Shown here one piece after another: positions 16,184-24,453 of a stretch of 64,000 nt of DNA. Source of the stretch: an uncultured Alphaproteobacteria bacterium (GTDB taxonomy: Bacteria; Pseudomonadota; Alphaproteobacteria; Rhizobiales; Aestuariivirgaceae); NCBI GenBank assembly GCA_945957365.1, contig CAMFKI010000015.1, positions 1 through 64,000 of the forward strand. Direction: 5' to 3'. The notes beneath the pieces are model-generated. The model had not been told where the DNA came from. It saw nothing but the letters and a program-made list of their open reading frames with translations, and did no database searches. A program made the position numbers and the translations under genes. Numbering within the stretch: position 1 is the first letter of the stretch; each line of letters starts with the position of its first letter.

Positions 16184-17932
16184 TCAGCCGCGCACGCAAC
16201 CGCCCTTGCCATCCGGCATGAAGCCCTTGGGGCAAGATTGCTGGAGATTGCCGCCGTCGTTGCCGTTGTTCTTGGTTCGGGGCAGCAACTGCTGCAGCGC
16301 ATTGGGGTCGAGCTGCAGGTTGGGCTGGCGTTGCGTCGGCTGGTCGTTCTGCCGGTCGGGCACGCAGGTCAGGCGCTTGCGATTGTAGTGCCAGCCATCC
16401 GGGCACTGCGACTGGATGTGGCGGTCGGGCACGCAGTTTCCGCTGTCATCGGCGTGAGAGCCCGGTCCGCAGGGCTGCTCGCTGCCGGCCTGTTCGCAGC
16501 GGCCCGCGGCTGACATCTGGGTCCCCCGCGGGCAGACGCAGCGGCCGCGGCTGTCGCGCACGGTGCCCGCAAAGCACATGGGCACGCAGCGGCCGGCGAA
16601 GCTTTCCTGCCCCTTCGGGCAGCCGGGCTGCACGCAGCGGCCGGTGCCGTCACGCACCTCGCCGGGGTCGCAGGCCGGCAGGCAGCGGCCGTTCACCTGA
16701 TCGCTGCCCTGTGGGCAGCCGCAGCTGCCGTCACCGCGGCGCACCAGGTCCTTGCGGCACAGCGGCAGGCACCGGCCCTGCACATTCTCGGTGCCGGACG
16801 GGCAGCCGGGATTGATGCAGCGCCCGCGGGCATCGCGTTGCTGACCGGGCTCGCACAGCGGCACGCACTGGCCATGATATTTTTCCTGGCCCTGCGGGCA
16901 GCCGGTGTCGGGCGGCACGCAGATGCCCGTCTGCCGGTCTCGGCTGGAATTCCCGGGGCACGGCGGCACGCACTGGCCGCGGAACGTGTCATAGCCTTGC
17001 GGGCAACCCTCGTCGGGCGGTCCGCAGCGGCCGTTCTCGTCACGCGTCAGGCCCTGGTCGCAGGGCGGCACGCACTGTCCCTGCACATTGTCGAAGCCCG
17101 GCGGGCAGGGCGGCGGGGCGCATTGGCCACGCAGGTTGGGATAGCTGCCGTCCGGGCAGCGCGGCGCGCAATAGCCATAGGGGTCGCGCTCGCGGCCCTG
17201 GTCGCAGGGCGGCAGGCAGCGGCCGTGCCAGGTCTCGAAGCCCGGCGGGCATTGCGGCGGCGGCGGGATGCAGCGCGTCGGATGATAGATGTCGCGCTGC
17301 GTGCCCGGCGGGCAGACGGGCAGGCAGATCCACTGGTAGCCGGGCTGCCAGGTGCCGGGCGGCACGCACTGGCCGGTCTCGGGGTCGCGCCCGAAGCCGG
17401 CGGGGCAGGGATCCTGGTAATAGCTGCGGCACAGCCCGCGCGCGTCGCGGTAGGTGCCGGCCGGGCAGTCGGTGACGCATTGCAGGGTGTTGGGCGACAG
17501 CACCATGCCGGGCGGGCAATCATCCTGCCCCGGGGCGAAGTCCGGCGCGCATTGATCGATGTTCTGCAGGTCGCGGTGATACCCGTCGGGGCAGGACGGC
17601 AGCGGCACCTGTTCATAGCCCTCCGGGCAGCCGTGTTCGCAGGGCGGCGTGCACAGCCCGGGGAAGCCCGGATAGCGCAGCCAGCCCTCGGGGCAGGCCG
17701 GCAGGCAATAATCATCATAGGGGGTCTGGCCCTCCGGGCAGCGCGGCGCCACTGCCGATCCGCATCCGCAGCTGGCGCATCCGCAGGCATTCGCCGGCGC
17801 CGTGCACTGGGATTGGGCGAAGGCCCGCGGAGCGCCCGGAACAAGCGCCAGCCCCAGCCACAGCACAAGCGCCAGCAGGAGGGCAGTGAGACAGTCGTGT
17901 CGCGATCCGGCACGTTCACGCAGTAGCGCCAT
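16184..17932 (-). CDS. Cysteine-rich repeat exported protein (582 aa)
   Basis: An exported protein with an N-terminal signal or anchor (LTALLLALVLWLGLALVPG) followed by a mature part with about 60 cysteines in a periodic pattern. The unit reads roughly C-P-x-G-x(5-9)-G-x-C-V/L-P-P-C-x(2)-G-x(2)-R-D-x(2)-G-x-C, for example CPPGFDNVQGQCVPPCDQG and CPQGYDTFRGQCVPPC. Around 14-18 half-units occur, resembling EGF/TIL-like or keratin-binding-type disulfide modules. After them a Gln/Asn-rich linker precedes one last CPKGFMPDGKGGC unit. It should be oxidised in the periplasm or outside the cell. No known function; the neighbouring kinase gene is divergent. Confidence 0.75.
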   Translation of the reverse strand: MALLRERAGSRHDCLTALLLALVLWLGLALVPGAPRAFAQSQCTAPANACGCASCGCGSAVAPRCPEGQTPYDDYCLPACPEGWLRYPGFPGLCTPPCEHGCPEGYEQVPLPSCPDGYHRDLQNIDQCAPDFAPGQDDCPPGMVLSPNTLQCVTDCPAGTYRDARGLCRSYYQDPCPAGFGRDPETGQCVPPGTWQPGYQWICLPVCPPGTQRDIYHPTRCIPPPPQCPPGFETWHGRCLPPCDQGRERDPYGYCAPRCPDGSYPNLRGQCAPPPCPPGFDNVQGQCVPPCDQGLTRDENGRCGPPDEGCPQGYDTFRGQCVPPCPGNSSRDRQTGICVPPDTGCPQGQEKYHGQCVPLCEPGQQRDARGRCINPGCPSGTENVQGRCLPLCRKDLVRRGDGSCGCPQGSDQVNGRCLPACDPGEVRDGTGRCVQPGCPKGQESFAGRCVPMCFAGTVRDSRGRCVCPRGTQMSAAGRCEQAGSEQPCGPGSHADDSGNCVPDRHIQSQCPDGWHYNRKRLTCVPDRQNDQPTQRQPNLQLDPNALQQLLPRTKNNGNDGGNLQQSCPKGFMPDGKGGCVRG

Positions 17933-18099
17933 GGCTCGAGCCCCCGACGTCGCGTCCGTAGTCCTGGCAAGAGGTTACCAGACGGGGAAGGCGCGTCAAT
18001 GCGGCAGCAGGGCGATGCACAACGGAAGGTCTTTCTTCGATTGAACCCGCCGCTCCACCCGTGCGAAGACTGTGCCCAGTCCATGGAGAAGTTCCGCGC

Positions 18100-19686
18100 A
18101 TGCTGAGGGCCCGTCGCGCCGAACGCGCCGCTCTGCGCCGTCTCGCCGGCGGGGTGACCGGCGCGGCGCAGGGCGACGTGAGCCCGCTCATCCGCCGCGG
18201 CACGCGGGTGCTCCTCCTGCTGCTGTGGATCCTGTGCGGGGCGGTCGCGCTGTTGTCGGGCTGGCTCCTCATCCGTCATGCGGAAACCCACACCCAGACA
18301 TCGGCCGTCGGTCTCGAGCAATTTGCCCGCCGCACAATCGGTCTCGCGGCCTTCGCTGCCGACGAATACGAGGCTTCGCTGCGCACACGCGGCGGTGTCG
18401 GCGGCATTGCCGATGACCCGGCTGCAAGGCAGCGGCTTCAGGACCTCGTCGGCTGGCTGCCGGCCGGCAGCGTGGGAGGGCTGGTCTTGCCGGATGGCAC
18501 GCTTGCCGTCGCCACCATTCCCGTGCCCGCGCCGCCGCCCAACTTGTCCGACCGGCGGTGGTTCACGGCCATTACGCGCGATGAGCTGAAGCGATATGTC
18601 GGGCCGGCCCTGCAGGGCCGGGTCAACAGGAATTTCTACTTCACTTACTCCACGCCTTTCGCGGCGCCGGACGGTCGAATCATCGCACTCATCAACCTCG
18701 GCATTCCGTCGAACTCGATCACCGGCCTCTCGGCCGACCAGCACAGCGCCAACCTGGCCCTGATCCAGCAGGAAGGTCCGGTGGTCGCGGCGCAGCCTTT
18801 CGATCCCGCCCTCATCGGCAAGGCCTTTCCGCTTCCCCCGCGCCCAGGGATGGGCGAGACGACGCTGTGGGGCACGTTCTTCGACGCCTGGTCGCTCGCC
18901 ACGGTGCGCGAACTGCCAGATCTCTCGCTCTATGCCATCGCCGCACTGCCCCTCGTCGACGTGCTGCAGCCGCTGTTCTGGGGCCTGGCGATCGGCTTTC
19001 CGCTGCTCCTGCTTCTGACCTTCCTGGTTCTCGCGCTGTCCGACCAGCTGCAGGCCAAGAGCCAGGAGGTCGAACAGGCGCTGGCCGACAACAAGGTGCT
19101 GTTCCAGGAAGTCCACCACCGGGTGAAGAACAATCTCCAGGTCATCTCGAGCCTGCTCCGGCTGCAGACCGACCGGCTTCCGTCGGAACTCCGCCCGCTG
19201 CTCGAGGAGACCGGCGCGAGGGTTCGCGCCATCGCGCTGGTGCATGAGCAGATCTACCGCACCTCATCGCCCTCCGACGTGCAGCTCGACCGGTTTCTGG
19301 CGCAGCTCGTGCAGCAGCTCGCAGCCTCGATGCTCGGCGCCGGCGCGACGATCACAACCGATCTTCAGCCGGTCACCATCGGGCTCGACCGCGCCGTGCC
19401 GGTGGCGGTCCTCGCGACCGAGGCGATCACCAATGCCATCCGCCACGGCCTCGCCCAGAGCACGGGCGAGATCGCCGTCGGCCTCGCAACAAGGGAGGGC
19501 CGCAACGTCCTTACCGTGCGCGACAGCGGCAGCGGCCCGACGCCGGATGGCGGCAATGGCAGCAGCGGCGGCCTCGGCACTCGCATCATCACCGCGCTCG
19601 CGCGCCAGATCGATGGCACGTGGAACCTCGCCGCGCAGCCCTCGGGCGGCAGCTGCTTCACCCTCGACTGGCCAGCCGCGGGCTAG
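18100..19686 (+). CDS. Membrane sensor histidine kinase, HisKA_2 type
   Basis: 528 residues. Two membrane helices (VLLLLLWILCGAVALLSGWL near residue 40 and LFWGLAIGFPLLLLLTFLVL near 310) bracket a ~240-residue extracytoplasmic sensor of the dCache kind (LDDRRWF-like LSDRRWFTAITRDE, and FYFTYSTPFAAPDGRIIALI). The kinase core has the HisKA_2 phospho-acceptor box EVHHRVKNNLQVISSLLRLQ, the N box TEAITNAIRHG and a glycine-rich end (GGLGTRII). HisKA_2 kinases often drive general stress or light responses. No partner EcfG/PhyR genes are in view. The ATG at 18100 is favoured over a GTG at 18061. Confidence 0.88.
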   Translation: MLRARRAERAALRRLAGGVTGAAQGDVSPLIRRGTRVLLLLLWILCGAVALLSGWLLIRHAETHTQTSAVGLEQFARRTIGLAAFAADEYEASLRTRGGVGGIADDPAARQRLQDLVGWLPAGSVGGLVLPDGTLAVATIPVPAPPPNLSDRRWFTAITRDELKRYVGPALQGRVNRNFYFTYSTPFAAPDGRIIALINLGIPSNSITGLSADQHSANLALIQQEGPVVAAQPFDPALIGKAFPLPPRPGMGETTLWGTFFDAWSLATVRELPDLSLYAIAALPLVDVLQPLFWGLAIGFPLLLLLTFLVLALSDQLQAKSQEVEQALADNKVLFQEVHHRVKNNLQVISSLLRLQTDRLPSELRPLLEETGARVRAIALVHEQIYRTSSPSDVQLDRFLAQLVQQLAASMLGAGATITTDLQPVTIGLDRAVPVAVLATEAITNAIRHGLAQSTGEIAVGLATREGRNVLTVRDSGSGPTPDGGNGSSGGLGTRIITALARQIDGTWNLAAQPSGGSCFTLDWPAAG

Positions 19687-20747
19687 GCTGCATCGGCCGT
19701 GCCGTCGTCGCCGTCGGTCATGGTGCGCATCACTTCGGTGATTTCCTCGCGGCCGCTCTCGAAGGCCGCCACACAGGCCGGGTCGAACTGTTCGCCGGCA
19801 TTGTCGTGGAGATAGCTGAAGGCATTGGCGATCGACCAGGCGGTCTTGTAGGCCTTGACGCTGGTCAGCGCGTCGAACACGTCGGCCACCGCGGCGATGC
19901 GGCCGACCAGCGGAATGGCTTCCCCGCGCAGCCGCTGCGGATAGCCCGAACCGTCCCAGCGTTCATGATGCGTGAGGGCGATGTCGGCGGCCATGCGGAA
20001 GACGGGCGAGCGGGCGCCCTTCAGCATGGCGTGGCCGATGCGGGTATGCTCCTCCATGTCGCGGCGCTCTTCGGGCGACAGCAGGCCGGGCTTGCGCAGC
20101 AGCGCATCGCTCAGCCCTGCCTTGCCGATGTCGTGCAGCGGTGCGGCCTGGCGGATGTCGCGGCAGAACTGTTCTGACATGCCGAGGTTATGGGCCAGTA
20201 TGGCGCAGTAGCGCGCCATGCGCTGGCTGTGCAGCGGCGATTCGCGGTCGCGGTAGCCGGCGACCCGGACCAGCGTCGCGAGATATTCCGCCTCGCGCGC
20301 CTGTTGCTCGGGCGCCGCCGCGCCGGCGTCGTCCCAGCCCGGCTCGCCCGCTGGTGACGCGGGTCCCGTCGGACCGCGGGTAAGCGCCTGGATGCGGGTG
20401 CGGAATTCGACCGGGTCGATGGGCTTCAGCAGCACGGCGGCGATCCCCGCCTGCTGGGCGCTGGCGCGCAGGGCGCTGTCGCCATCATCGGCCGCGAGCA
20501 GGATTGGCCGGTCGCGGAGGTGGGGCTGAAGCTTCACCCGGCGCGCCAGTTCGATGCCGTCGATCTGCGGCAGGTGGCGCGCGAACACCGCGATGTCATA
20601 GTCGGTGCGCCCGATCGAGGCGAGCAGGGCCGCGGGGTCGCTCTGCAGCAGCGTGGTGCAGTTGGGCAGCTTGCGCACCAGCATGTCCATAAGCGCGAGG
20701 TTGGTGCGGTTGCCGTCGACGATGAGGACGGTGAGCTTGGCTGACAT
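19683..20747 (-). CDS. HD-GYP phosphodiesterase with degenerate receiver domain
   Basis: 354 residues: an N-terminal receiver-like domain (1-125) and a C-terminal HD-GYP domain (about 165-345) that would hydrolyse cyclic di-GMP. The HD-GYP catalytic motifs are intact: LHDIGK, HTRIGH and HHERWDGSGYP. The receiver keeps its shape (TVLIVDGNRTNLALM, AVLLKPIDP) but the phospho-acceptor Asp is Ala in DIAVFARHLPQIDG, and the second acidic residue of the DD pair is Gly. So it should not be phosphorylated. The start at 20747 has AAGGAAG upstream; ATG 20762, overlapping the previous stop, is the alternative. Its 3' end overlaps the kinase gene by 4 bp, tail to tail. Confidence 0.87.
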   Translation of the reverse strand: MSAKLTVLIVDGNRTNLALMDMLVRKLPNCTTLLQSDPAALLASIGRTDYDIAVFARHLPQIDGIELARRVKLQPHLRDRPILLAADDGDSALRASAQQAGIAAVLLKPIDPVEFRTRIQALTRGPTGPASPAGEPGWDDAGAAAPEQQAREAEYLATLVRVAGYRDRESPLHSQRMARYCAILAHNLGMSEQFCRDIRQAAPLHDIGKAGLSDALLRKPGLLSPEERRDMEEHTRIGHAMLKGARSPVFRMAADIALTHHERWDGSGYPQRLRGEAIPLVGRIAAVADVFDALTSVKAYKTAWSIANAFSYLHDNAGEQFDPACVAAFESGREEITEVMRTMTDGDDGTADAA

Positions 20748-20758
20748 CGGGACTTCCT

Positions 20759-21127
20759 TCATGAGGCTTGCTTGAGGTGGGGAACGCAGCGGACGCGCGC
20801 GATCTCCTGCTCGAGGCGCGTGACGCTGGCGGGTGCCAGCGGATCGTCGCGCAGGGCGCCGGCCGCGCCGGCGAGCGCCGCGAGACCGAGATTGGCGGCG
20901 GCATCCTGCACCGTGGCGAGCACCGCCCCGGCAGCCTGCGCGTTGCCGGCGGCGATGGCGGCGGAAAGCTGCGCCTGGAGAAACGGCAGGTCGGCCTGGA
21001 ACAGGCGGAGGATGTCGCGCAGGCCCGTCTCGCCGACATCGGCGATGAGCCCGGTGAGGCGCCGTGCGTCCCACACCGCGGGCGCCGCGGGCAAGGGATC
21101 GGCGTCCGTGAAAGCATGCGCTGTCAT
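20759..21127 (-). CDS. Hpt-like domain protein lacking the phosphorylatable histidine
   Basis: 122 residues with the pattern of a histidine phosphotransfer domain: GETGLRDILRLFQADLPFL, AAIAAGNAQAA, then DAAANLGLAALAG. In canonical Hpt proteins the second helix reads AHTLKGAAANLG with the acceptor His. Here the aligned stretch is LATVQDAAANLG, so His is Ala and the Lys-Gly are Gln-Asp. It cannot carry phosphate at the usual place. The gene is directly upstream of, and probably co-translated with, the degenerate receiver/HD-GYP gene. Confidence 0.7.
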   Translation of the reverse strand: MTAHAFTDADPLPAAPAVWDARRLTGLIADVGETGLRDILRLFQADLPFLQAQLSAAIAAGNAQAAGAVLATVQDAAANLGLAALAGAAGALRDDPLAPASVTRLEQEIARVRCVPHLKQAS

Positions 21128-21396
21128 GGCAATCCTGCAGGGTCGCGAGCGGACGACGCCGCCCCCTGACAGGTGGCGGAACGCCGCTGCTTGGCTGTGA
21201 TCGAAGGATGCCGGTGCAATCCGGCGGGCGGCGCGGCGTGATGCCCCGGCCCCGGAGGGCCGCCACCTGCAATGCCGCCAAGCTTTCCACACACTCGTTA
21301 AAGTGTTTACAATCACGCCATGGCATTTGCCGGGGCGATCTTCGCACTCCGCTTACCAAGCGGAGCGCTGCCGGCAGGACAGGCAAGGGGAGAGCC

Positions 21397-21663
21397 ATGG
21401 TGACCGGCAAGACGCTGCGGGCCGAACTCGACGAGATCAGGGCCGAACTGGCGCGCCTGCGCGCGGCGCGCAGTGCGGGCGAGGGCGAGGCCGCGGCCGC
21501 GCCGGGAAGCACGGGCGGGATGGGCGAGCAGATCGCCGAATTGAACCGCCTCGTCCAGGACATGCTGGAAAATGCCGAGGACACCATTGCCGAACATCCG
21601 GTTGCGACGGTGGCGGGCGCGCTGGCGCTCGGCATCGTCATCGGCCGCCTCACGGCGAACTAG
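21397..21663 (+). CDS. DUF883-like (ElaB/YqjD type) membrane-anchored protein
   Basis: 88 residues. A charged coiled-coil start (AELDEIRAELARLRAARS), an EQIAELNRLVQDMLENAEDT helix and a single C-terminal membrane helix (VATVAGALALGIVIGRL), which is the layout of ElaB/YqjD proteins that bind ribosomes at the membrane in enterics. The next gene is a YqjE-like membrane protein 12 bp downstream, matching the yqjD-yqjE order. AAGGGGAGAG precedes the ATG. Confidence 0.75.
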   Translation: MVTGKTLRAELDEIRAELARLRAARSAGEGEAAAAPGSTGGMGEQIAELNRLVQDMLENAEDTIAEHPVATVAGALALGIVIGRLTAN

Positions 21664-21675
21664 GAGGGCACCGTC

Positions 21676-22128
21676 ATGAACATCAACAACCTGTCGCGGC
21701 ACATCCGCCTCATCATCCGCGGCGAAGTGCTGATGTTGCAGGCGAGGCTCGGCTTCGCCATGAAGCGCTCGCTCTTCGCCGGCTTCGCGCTGCTGTTTGC
21801 AGGGCTGGGGCTGGTTTTCGTCAACATGGGGCTCTTCGCCTGGCTGTCGCCGCTGTGGGGTCCGGTCTGGACCCCGGCAGGCCTCGGGCTCATCAACCTC
21901 GGGCTCGCCGCTGCGGCCCTGCTGGTGGCGGCCTTCCTCAAGCCCGGGCCGGAGATGGCGCTGGCCGAGGAGATCCGCAACATGGCCGCCGATTCGATCG
22001 AGACCGAGATCCGCTCGGCGCCGCTGATGGGCGGCCTCGGCGGCGGCTCCATGGCGGGGCTCGTGCTGCCCGCCGTCACCACAATCATCGGCGCCATGGC
22101 GAGGCGCCGCAAGGACAAGGCGGAATGA
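21676..22128 (+). CDS. YqjE-like / phage-holin superfamily membrane protein
   Basis: 150 residues with two central membrane helices (FAGFALLFAGLGLVFVNMGL and GLGLINLGLAAAALLVAAFL), a helical N-terminus (HIRLIIRGEVLMLQARL) and a basic C-terminal tail (ARRRKDKAE). The pairing with a DUF883-type gene just upstream supports a YqjD/YqjE-like module. Function unknown; probably membrane stress or envelope related. Confidence 0.65.
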   Translation: MNINNLSRHIRLIIRGEVLMLQARLGFAMKRSLFAGFALLFAGLGLVFVNMGLFAWLSPLWGPVWTPAGLGLINLGLAAAALLVAAFLKPGPEMALAEEIRNMAADSIETEIRSAPLMGGLGGGSMAGLVLPAVTTIIGAMARRRKDKAE

Positions 22129-22139
22129 GGTCACGGCTT

Positions 22140-22676
22140 TCAACCCTCGGCGGGACGCGGTGACAGGCGCTCCGCCATCAGCATGATGGTGGGAAAGGCC
22201 AGCGCCCAGCCCAGCGCGATCAGCAGCAGCGTGGCTGGCGGAGGATCGGCCAGCACCGCCGCGCCCATCCTGGTGCCCGTCCAGTAGGCCAGCGGCCCGC
22301 CCACTGCTCCCAGCAACACCTGCAGGACGAATCTCCCGCGCAGCCAGCCGAGGCTGCCATTGGGAAGGCTGGCGAAGCCCAGCCACAGCGCCCACACCCA
22401 GATGGGCGGCAACACGCCGAGCACAGGCTGTCCTGCGAAGGCGATGAGCCCCGCGCCCGCGAACCCCGTCTCCAGCAACACGCCGAAACCCACGATGGCG
22501 AGGGCCAGCATCGCCTCGCCACGCCGGTAGCCCTTGCTCAGGACCAGGTGCAGGCCCAGGAGGGCGACGGCCGGAAGAGATCCAAGCCATGGAAAGCCGC
22601 CCGCGCCGCCCGCTACGGCGGAAGCCCAGGCCACGTTGAAGCCGAGGAACTGGAACAGGGCAATGAACGACGTCAT
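22140..22676 (-). CDS. DUF2878-like membrane protein
   Basis: 178 residues, about six hydrophobic segments. The order FQFLGFNVAWASAV, PWLGSLPAVALLGLHLVLS, LAIVGFGVLLETGFAGAGLI, PPIWVWALWLGFA and the final PTIMLMAERL fits DUF2878. The gene converges on the YqjE-like gene with 11 bp between the stops, and its start is 132 bp from the divergent SDR gene. Role unknown. Confidence 0.65.
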   Translation of the reverse strand: MTSFIALFQFLGFNVAWASAVAGGAGGFPWLGSLPAVALLGLHLVLSKGYRRGEAMLALAIVGFGVLLETGFAGAGLIAFAGQPVLGVLPPIWVWALWLGFASLPNGSLGWLRGRFVLQVLLGAVGGPLAYWTGTRMGAAVLADPPPATLLLIALGWALAFPTIMLMAERLSPRPAEG

Positions 22677-22808
22677 CAGGCCGGATGGCTTTCCACTTTC
22701 GATGATTGTCCTACGTGCAGCGATACCCTGCGGTTTTCACTGCACGAGGCTGTTGCCTTCGCCGGCCGCTGCAACAATGATGCTGCCACGGGGTGCCAAG
22801 GGGATTCC

Positions 22809-23555
22809 ATGTTCGACGATCTGCAGGGCAAGGTGGTGGTGGTGACGGGCGGCGTCACGGGGATCGGCGGCGCGGCCTCGCGCGCCTTCGCCTCGGCGGG
22901 AGCCCAGGTCTTCGCGCAATATCTGGGCGGCGGGCCCGAACTGGCCGATATCGAGAAGGCCGGCATCGCCACGCTGAAGCTCGACCTGACGGAGCAGGGG
23001 GCTCCCGAACGGCTGATCGAAGCCGCATGCGCCCGCTTCGGCCGCATCGACGTGCTGGTCAACAATGCAGGAAGCCTGGTGGGCCGCGTGCCGGTCACCG
23101 ATGTCGACGATGACTTCATCGACAGGGTCTTCGATCTCAACTGCCGCCAGCTCATCCATTGCTGCCGCCTCGCGGCGCGGCTGATGAAGGCGCAGGGGGC
23201 GGGCAACATCATCAACGTCACCTCGATCGCCGCGCGCACCGGCTCGAGCCCGGGAGGTGCCGTCTATGGCGGGGCCAAGGCCTTCGTCTCGGCCTTCTCC
23301 AAGACGCTGGCCAAGGAACTCGTCGGCAACGGCGTGCGCGTCAACTGCGTGTCGCCGGGCACCATCCACACCGCCTTCCACGATCGCTACTCGGACGAGG
23401 CCAAGCGCGAGGCGACGCGCAAGACCATTCCCATGCAGCGCCTCGGCGTCGCCCAGGACTGTGCCGGAACCTTCCTCTATCTCGCCAGCGACCAGGCCTC
23501 GGGCTACGTCACCGGGCAGGTGATCGAGGTCAATGGCGGGCAATTGATGGCATGA
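22809..23555 (+). CDS. Short-chain dehydrogenase/reductase (SDR)
   Basis: 248 residues, classical SDR. NAD(P) binding TGGVTGIGGAASRAF, then NNAG (LVNNAGSLVG), catalytic Ser in INVTSIAA, catalytic YGGAK (Tyr-x3-Lys) and the PGTIHTAF segment; the C-terminus has the typical SGYVTGQVIEVNGG. D-L-T after the first strand pair rather than an Arg-rich loop gives no firm cofactor call. The stop overlaps the cupin start (ATGA), so the two proteins probably serve one pathway. Substrate unknown. Confidence 0.88.
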   Translation: MFDDLQGKVVVVTGGVTGIGGAASRAFASAGAQVFAQYLGGGPELADIEKAGIATLKLDLTEQGAPERLIEAACARFGRIDVLVNNAGSLVGRVPVTDVDDDFIDRVFDLNCRQLIHCCRLAARLMKAQGAGNIINVTSIAARTGSSPGGAVYGGAKAFVSAFSKTLAKELVGNGVRVNCVSPGTIHTAFHDRYSDEAKREATRKTIPMQRLGVAQDCAGTFLYLASDQASGYVTGQVIEVNGGQLMA

Positions 23556-23932
23556 GCCTCGTCACCCGCGAGCGCTCGCATGCGCCGGACGTGATCGCGC
23601 CCGATGGCTCCGAGGTGCGCATCCTCGCCGCCACGTCGCGTGGCTCGATGGCGCAGTTCACGTTGCCGCCGGGCGCCGTTTCGAAGGCGGTGGCGCACCG
23701 CAGCGTGGAAGAGGTGTGGCTCGTCACCCATGGCAGCGGACGCATGTGGCGCAGGTTGGGCGAGGAGGAGGCGCTGGTCGATCTGCGGCCGGGGATCTCG
23801 GTCGCCATTCCCGTCGGAGCACTTTTCCAGTTCAGGAACGATGGTGAAGAGCCGCTGCACTGCGTCGGCGTCACCATGCCGCCCTGGCCGGGCATGGACG
23901 AGGCCTATGAGGTGGAGGGGGTGTGGTCGTAA
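23552..23932 (+). CDS. Cupin domain protein
   Basis: 126 residues forming one cupin barrel: FTLPPGAVSKAVAHRSVEEV (first motif, with a His and Glu), a central glycine-rich strand (HGSGRMWRRL), and GISVAIPVGALFQFRNDG (second motif). The expected second-motif His is replaced by an Ala/Leu-Phe context, so metal binding may be partial. It is translationally coupled to the SDR gene. Small-molecule binding or isomerase roles are possible. Confidence 0.75.
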   Translation: MSLVTRERSHAPDVIAPDGSEVRILAATSRGSMAQFTLPPGAVSKAVAHRSVEEVWLVTHGSGRMWRRLGEEEALVDLRPGISVAIPVGALFQFRNDGEEPLHCVGVTMPPWPGMDEAYEVEGVWS

Positions 23933-23946
23933 GTGGAACCGTCATG

Positions 23947-24004
23947 CCAGCGCAAGCTGGCACCCCGCTTCGGGCGCCCGCAGCGGGGCACCAGCTTTCG
24001 CTGG
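23947..24004. repeat. Imperfect inverted repeat (REP-like palindrome)
   Basis: Arms of 22 bases at 23947-23968 and 23983-24004 match at 20 positions (CCAGCGCAAGCTGGCACCCC against CCAGCGAAAGCTGGTGCCCC on the other strand). It lies between converging cupin and glyoxalase genes, so it may end both transcripts. The GTCATGCCAGCG... opening is like palindromic intergenic repeats common in Alphaproteobacteria. Confidence 0.7.
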
Positions 24005-24022
24005 GGTGCCGCCATCATCCAT

Positions 24023-24442
24023 TTACCACGTCCCCTCATTCGGCATCGACGACCACGGCTCGGCCACCGGCAGCGCATCGCCCTTCTGCAGCAGTTCGAT
24101 CGAGATGCCGTCCGGCGTGCGGACGAAGGCCATGCGGCCGTCGCGCGGCGGGCGGTTGATGGTGATGCCGTGCTTCTGCAGGTTGGCGCAGTAGTCGTAG
24201 ATGTTGTCGACGCCAAGTGCGAGGTGGCCGAAGTTGCGCCCGCCGGTATAGACTTCCGGATCCCAGTTATAGGTCAGTTCGACCGGCGCGTCCGGGCTCT
24301 CGGGCGCGGCGACGAAGACCAGCGTGTAGCGGCCCTTCTCGTTCTCGTAGCGCCGCTGCTCGACGAAGCCGAGCTTGTTGACGAAGAAGTCCAGCGACTG
24401 CTCCAGGTTGGAGACGCGGATCATGGTGTGGAGATACTTCAT
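24023..24442 (-). CDS. gloA: Lactoylglutathione lyase (glyoxalase I)
   Basis: 139 residues. Converts the methylglyoxal-glutathione hemithioacetal to lactoylglutathione. The family's metal ligands are visible: His in [10 protein letters not shown], Glu in PVELTYNW, His in NFGHLALGV and Glu in [10 protein letters not shown]. The TYNW and GRNFGHLA segments are typical of the Ni-dependent bacterial GloA group. Its start is 11 bp from the divergent sirtuin gene, so each promoter must overlap the neighbouring coding region. Confidence 0.92.
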   Translation of the reverse strand: MKYLHTMIRVSNLEQSLDFFVNKLGFVEQRRYENEKGRYTLVFVAAPESPDAPVELTYNWDPEVYTGGRNFGHLALGVDNIYDYCANLQKHGITINRPPRDGRMAFVRTPDGISIELLQKGDALPVAEPWSSMPNEGTW

Positions 24443-24453
24443 GGGATCACCTC

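Noticed and set aside
17047..19245. Long minus-strand frame across the cysteine-rich gene and kinase gene
   Set aside because: It crosses two well-supported genes in other frames and has no domain.
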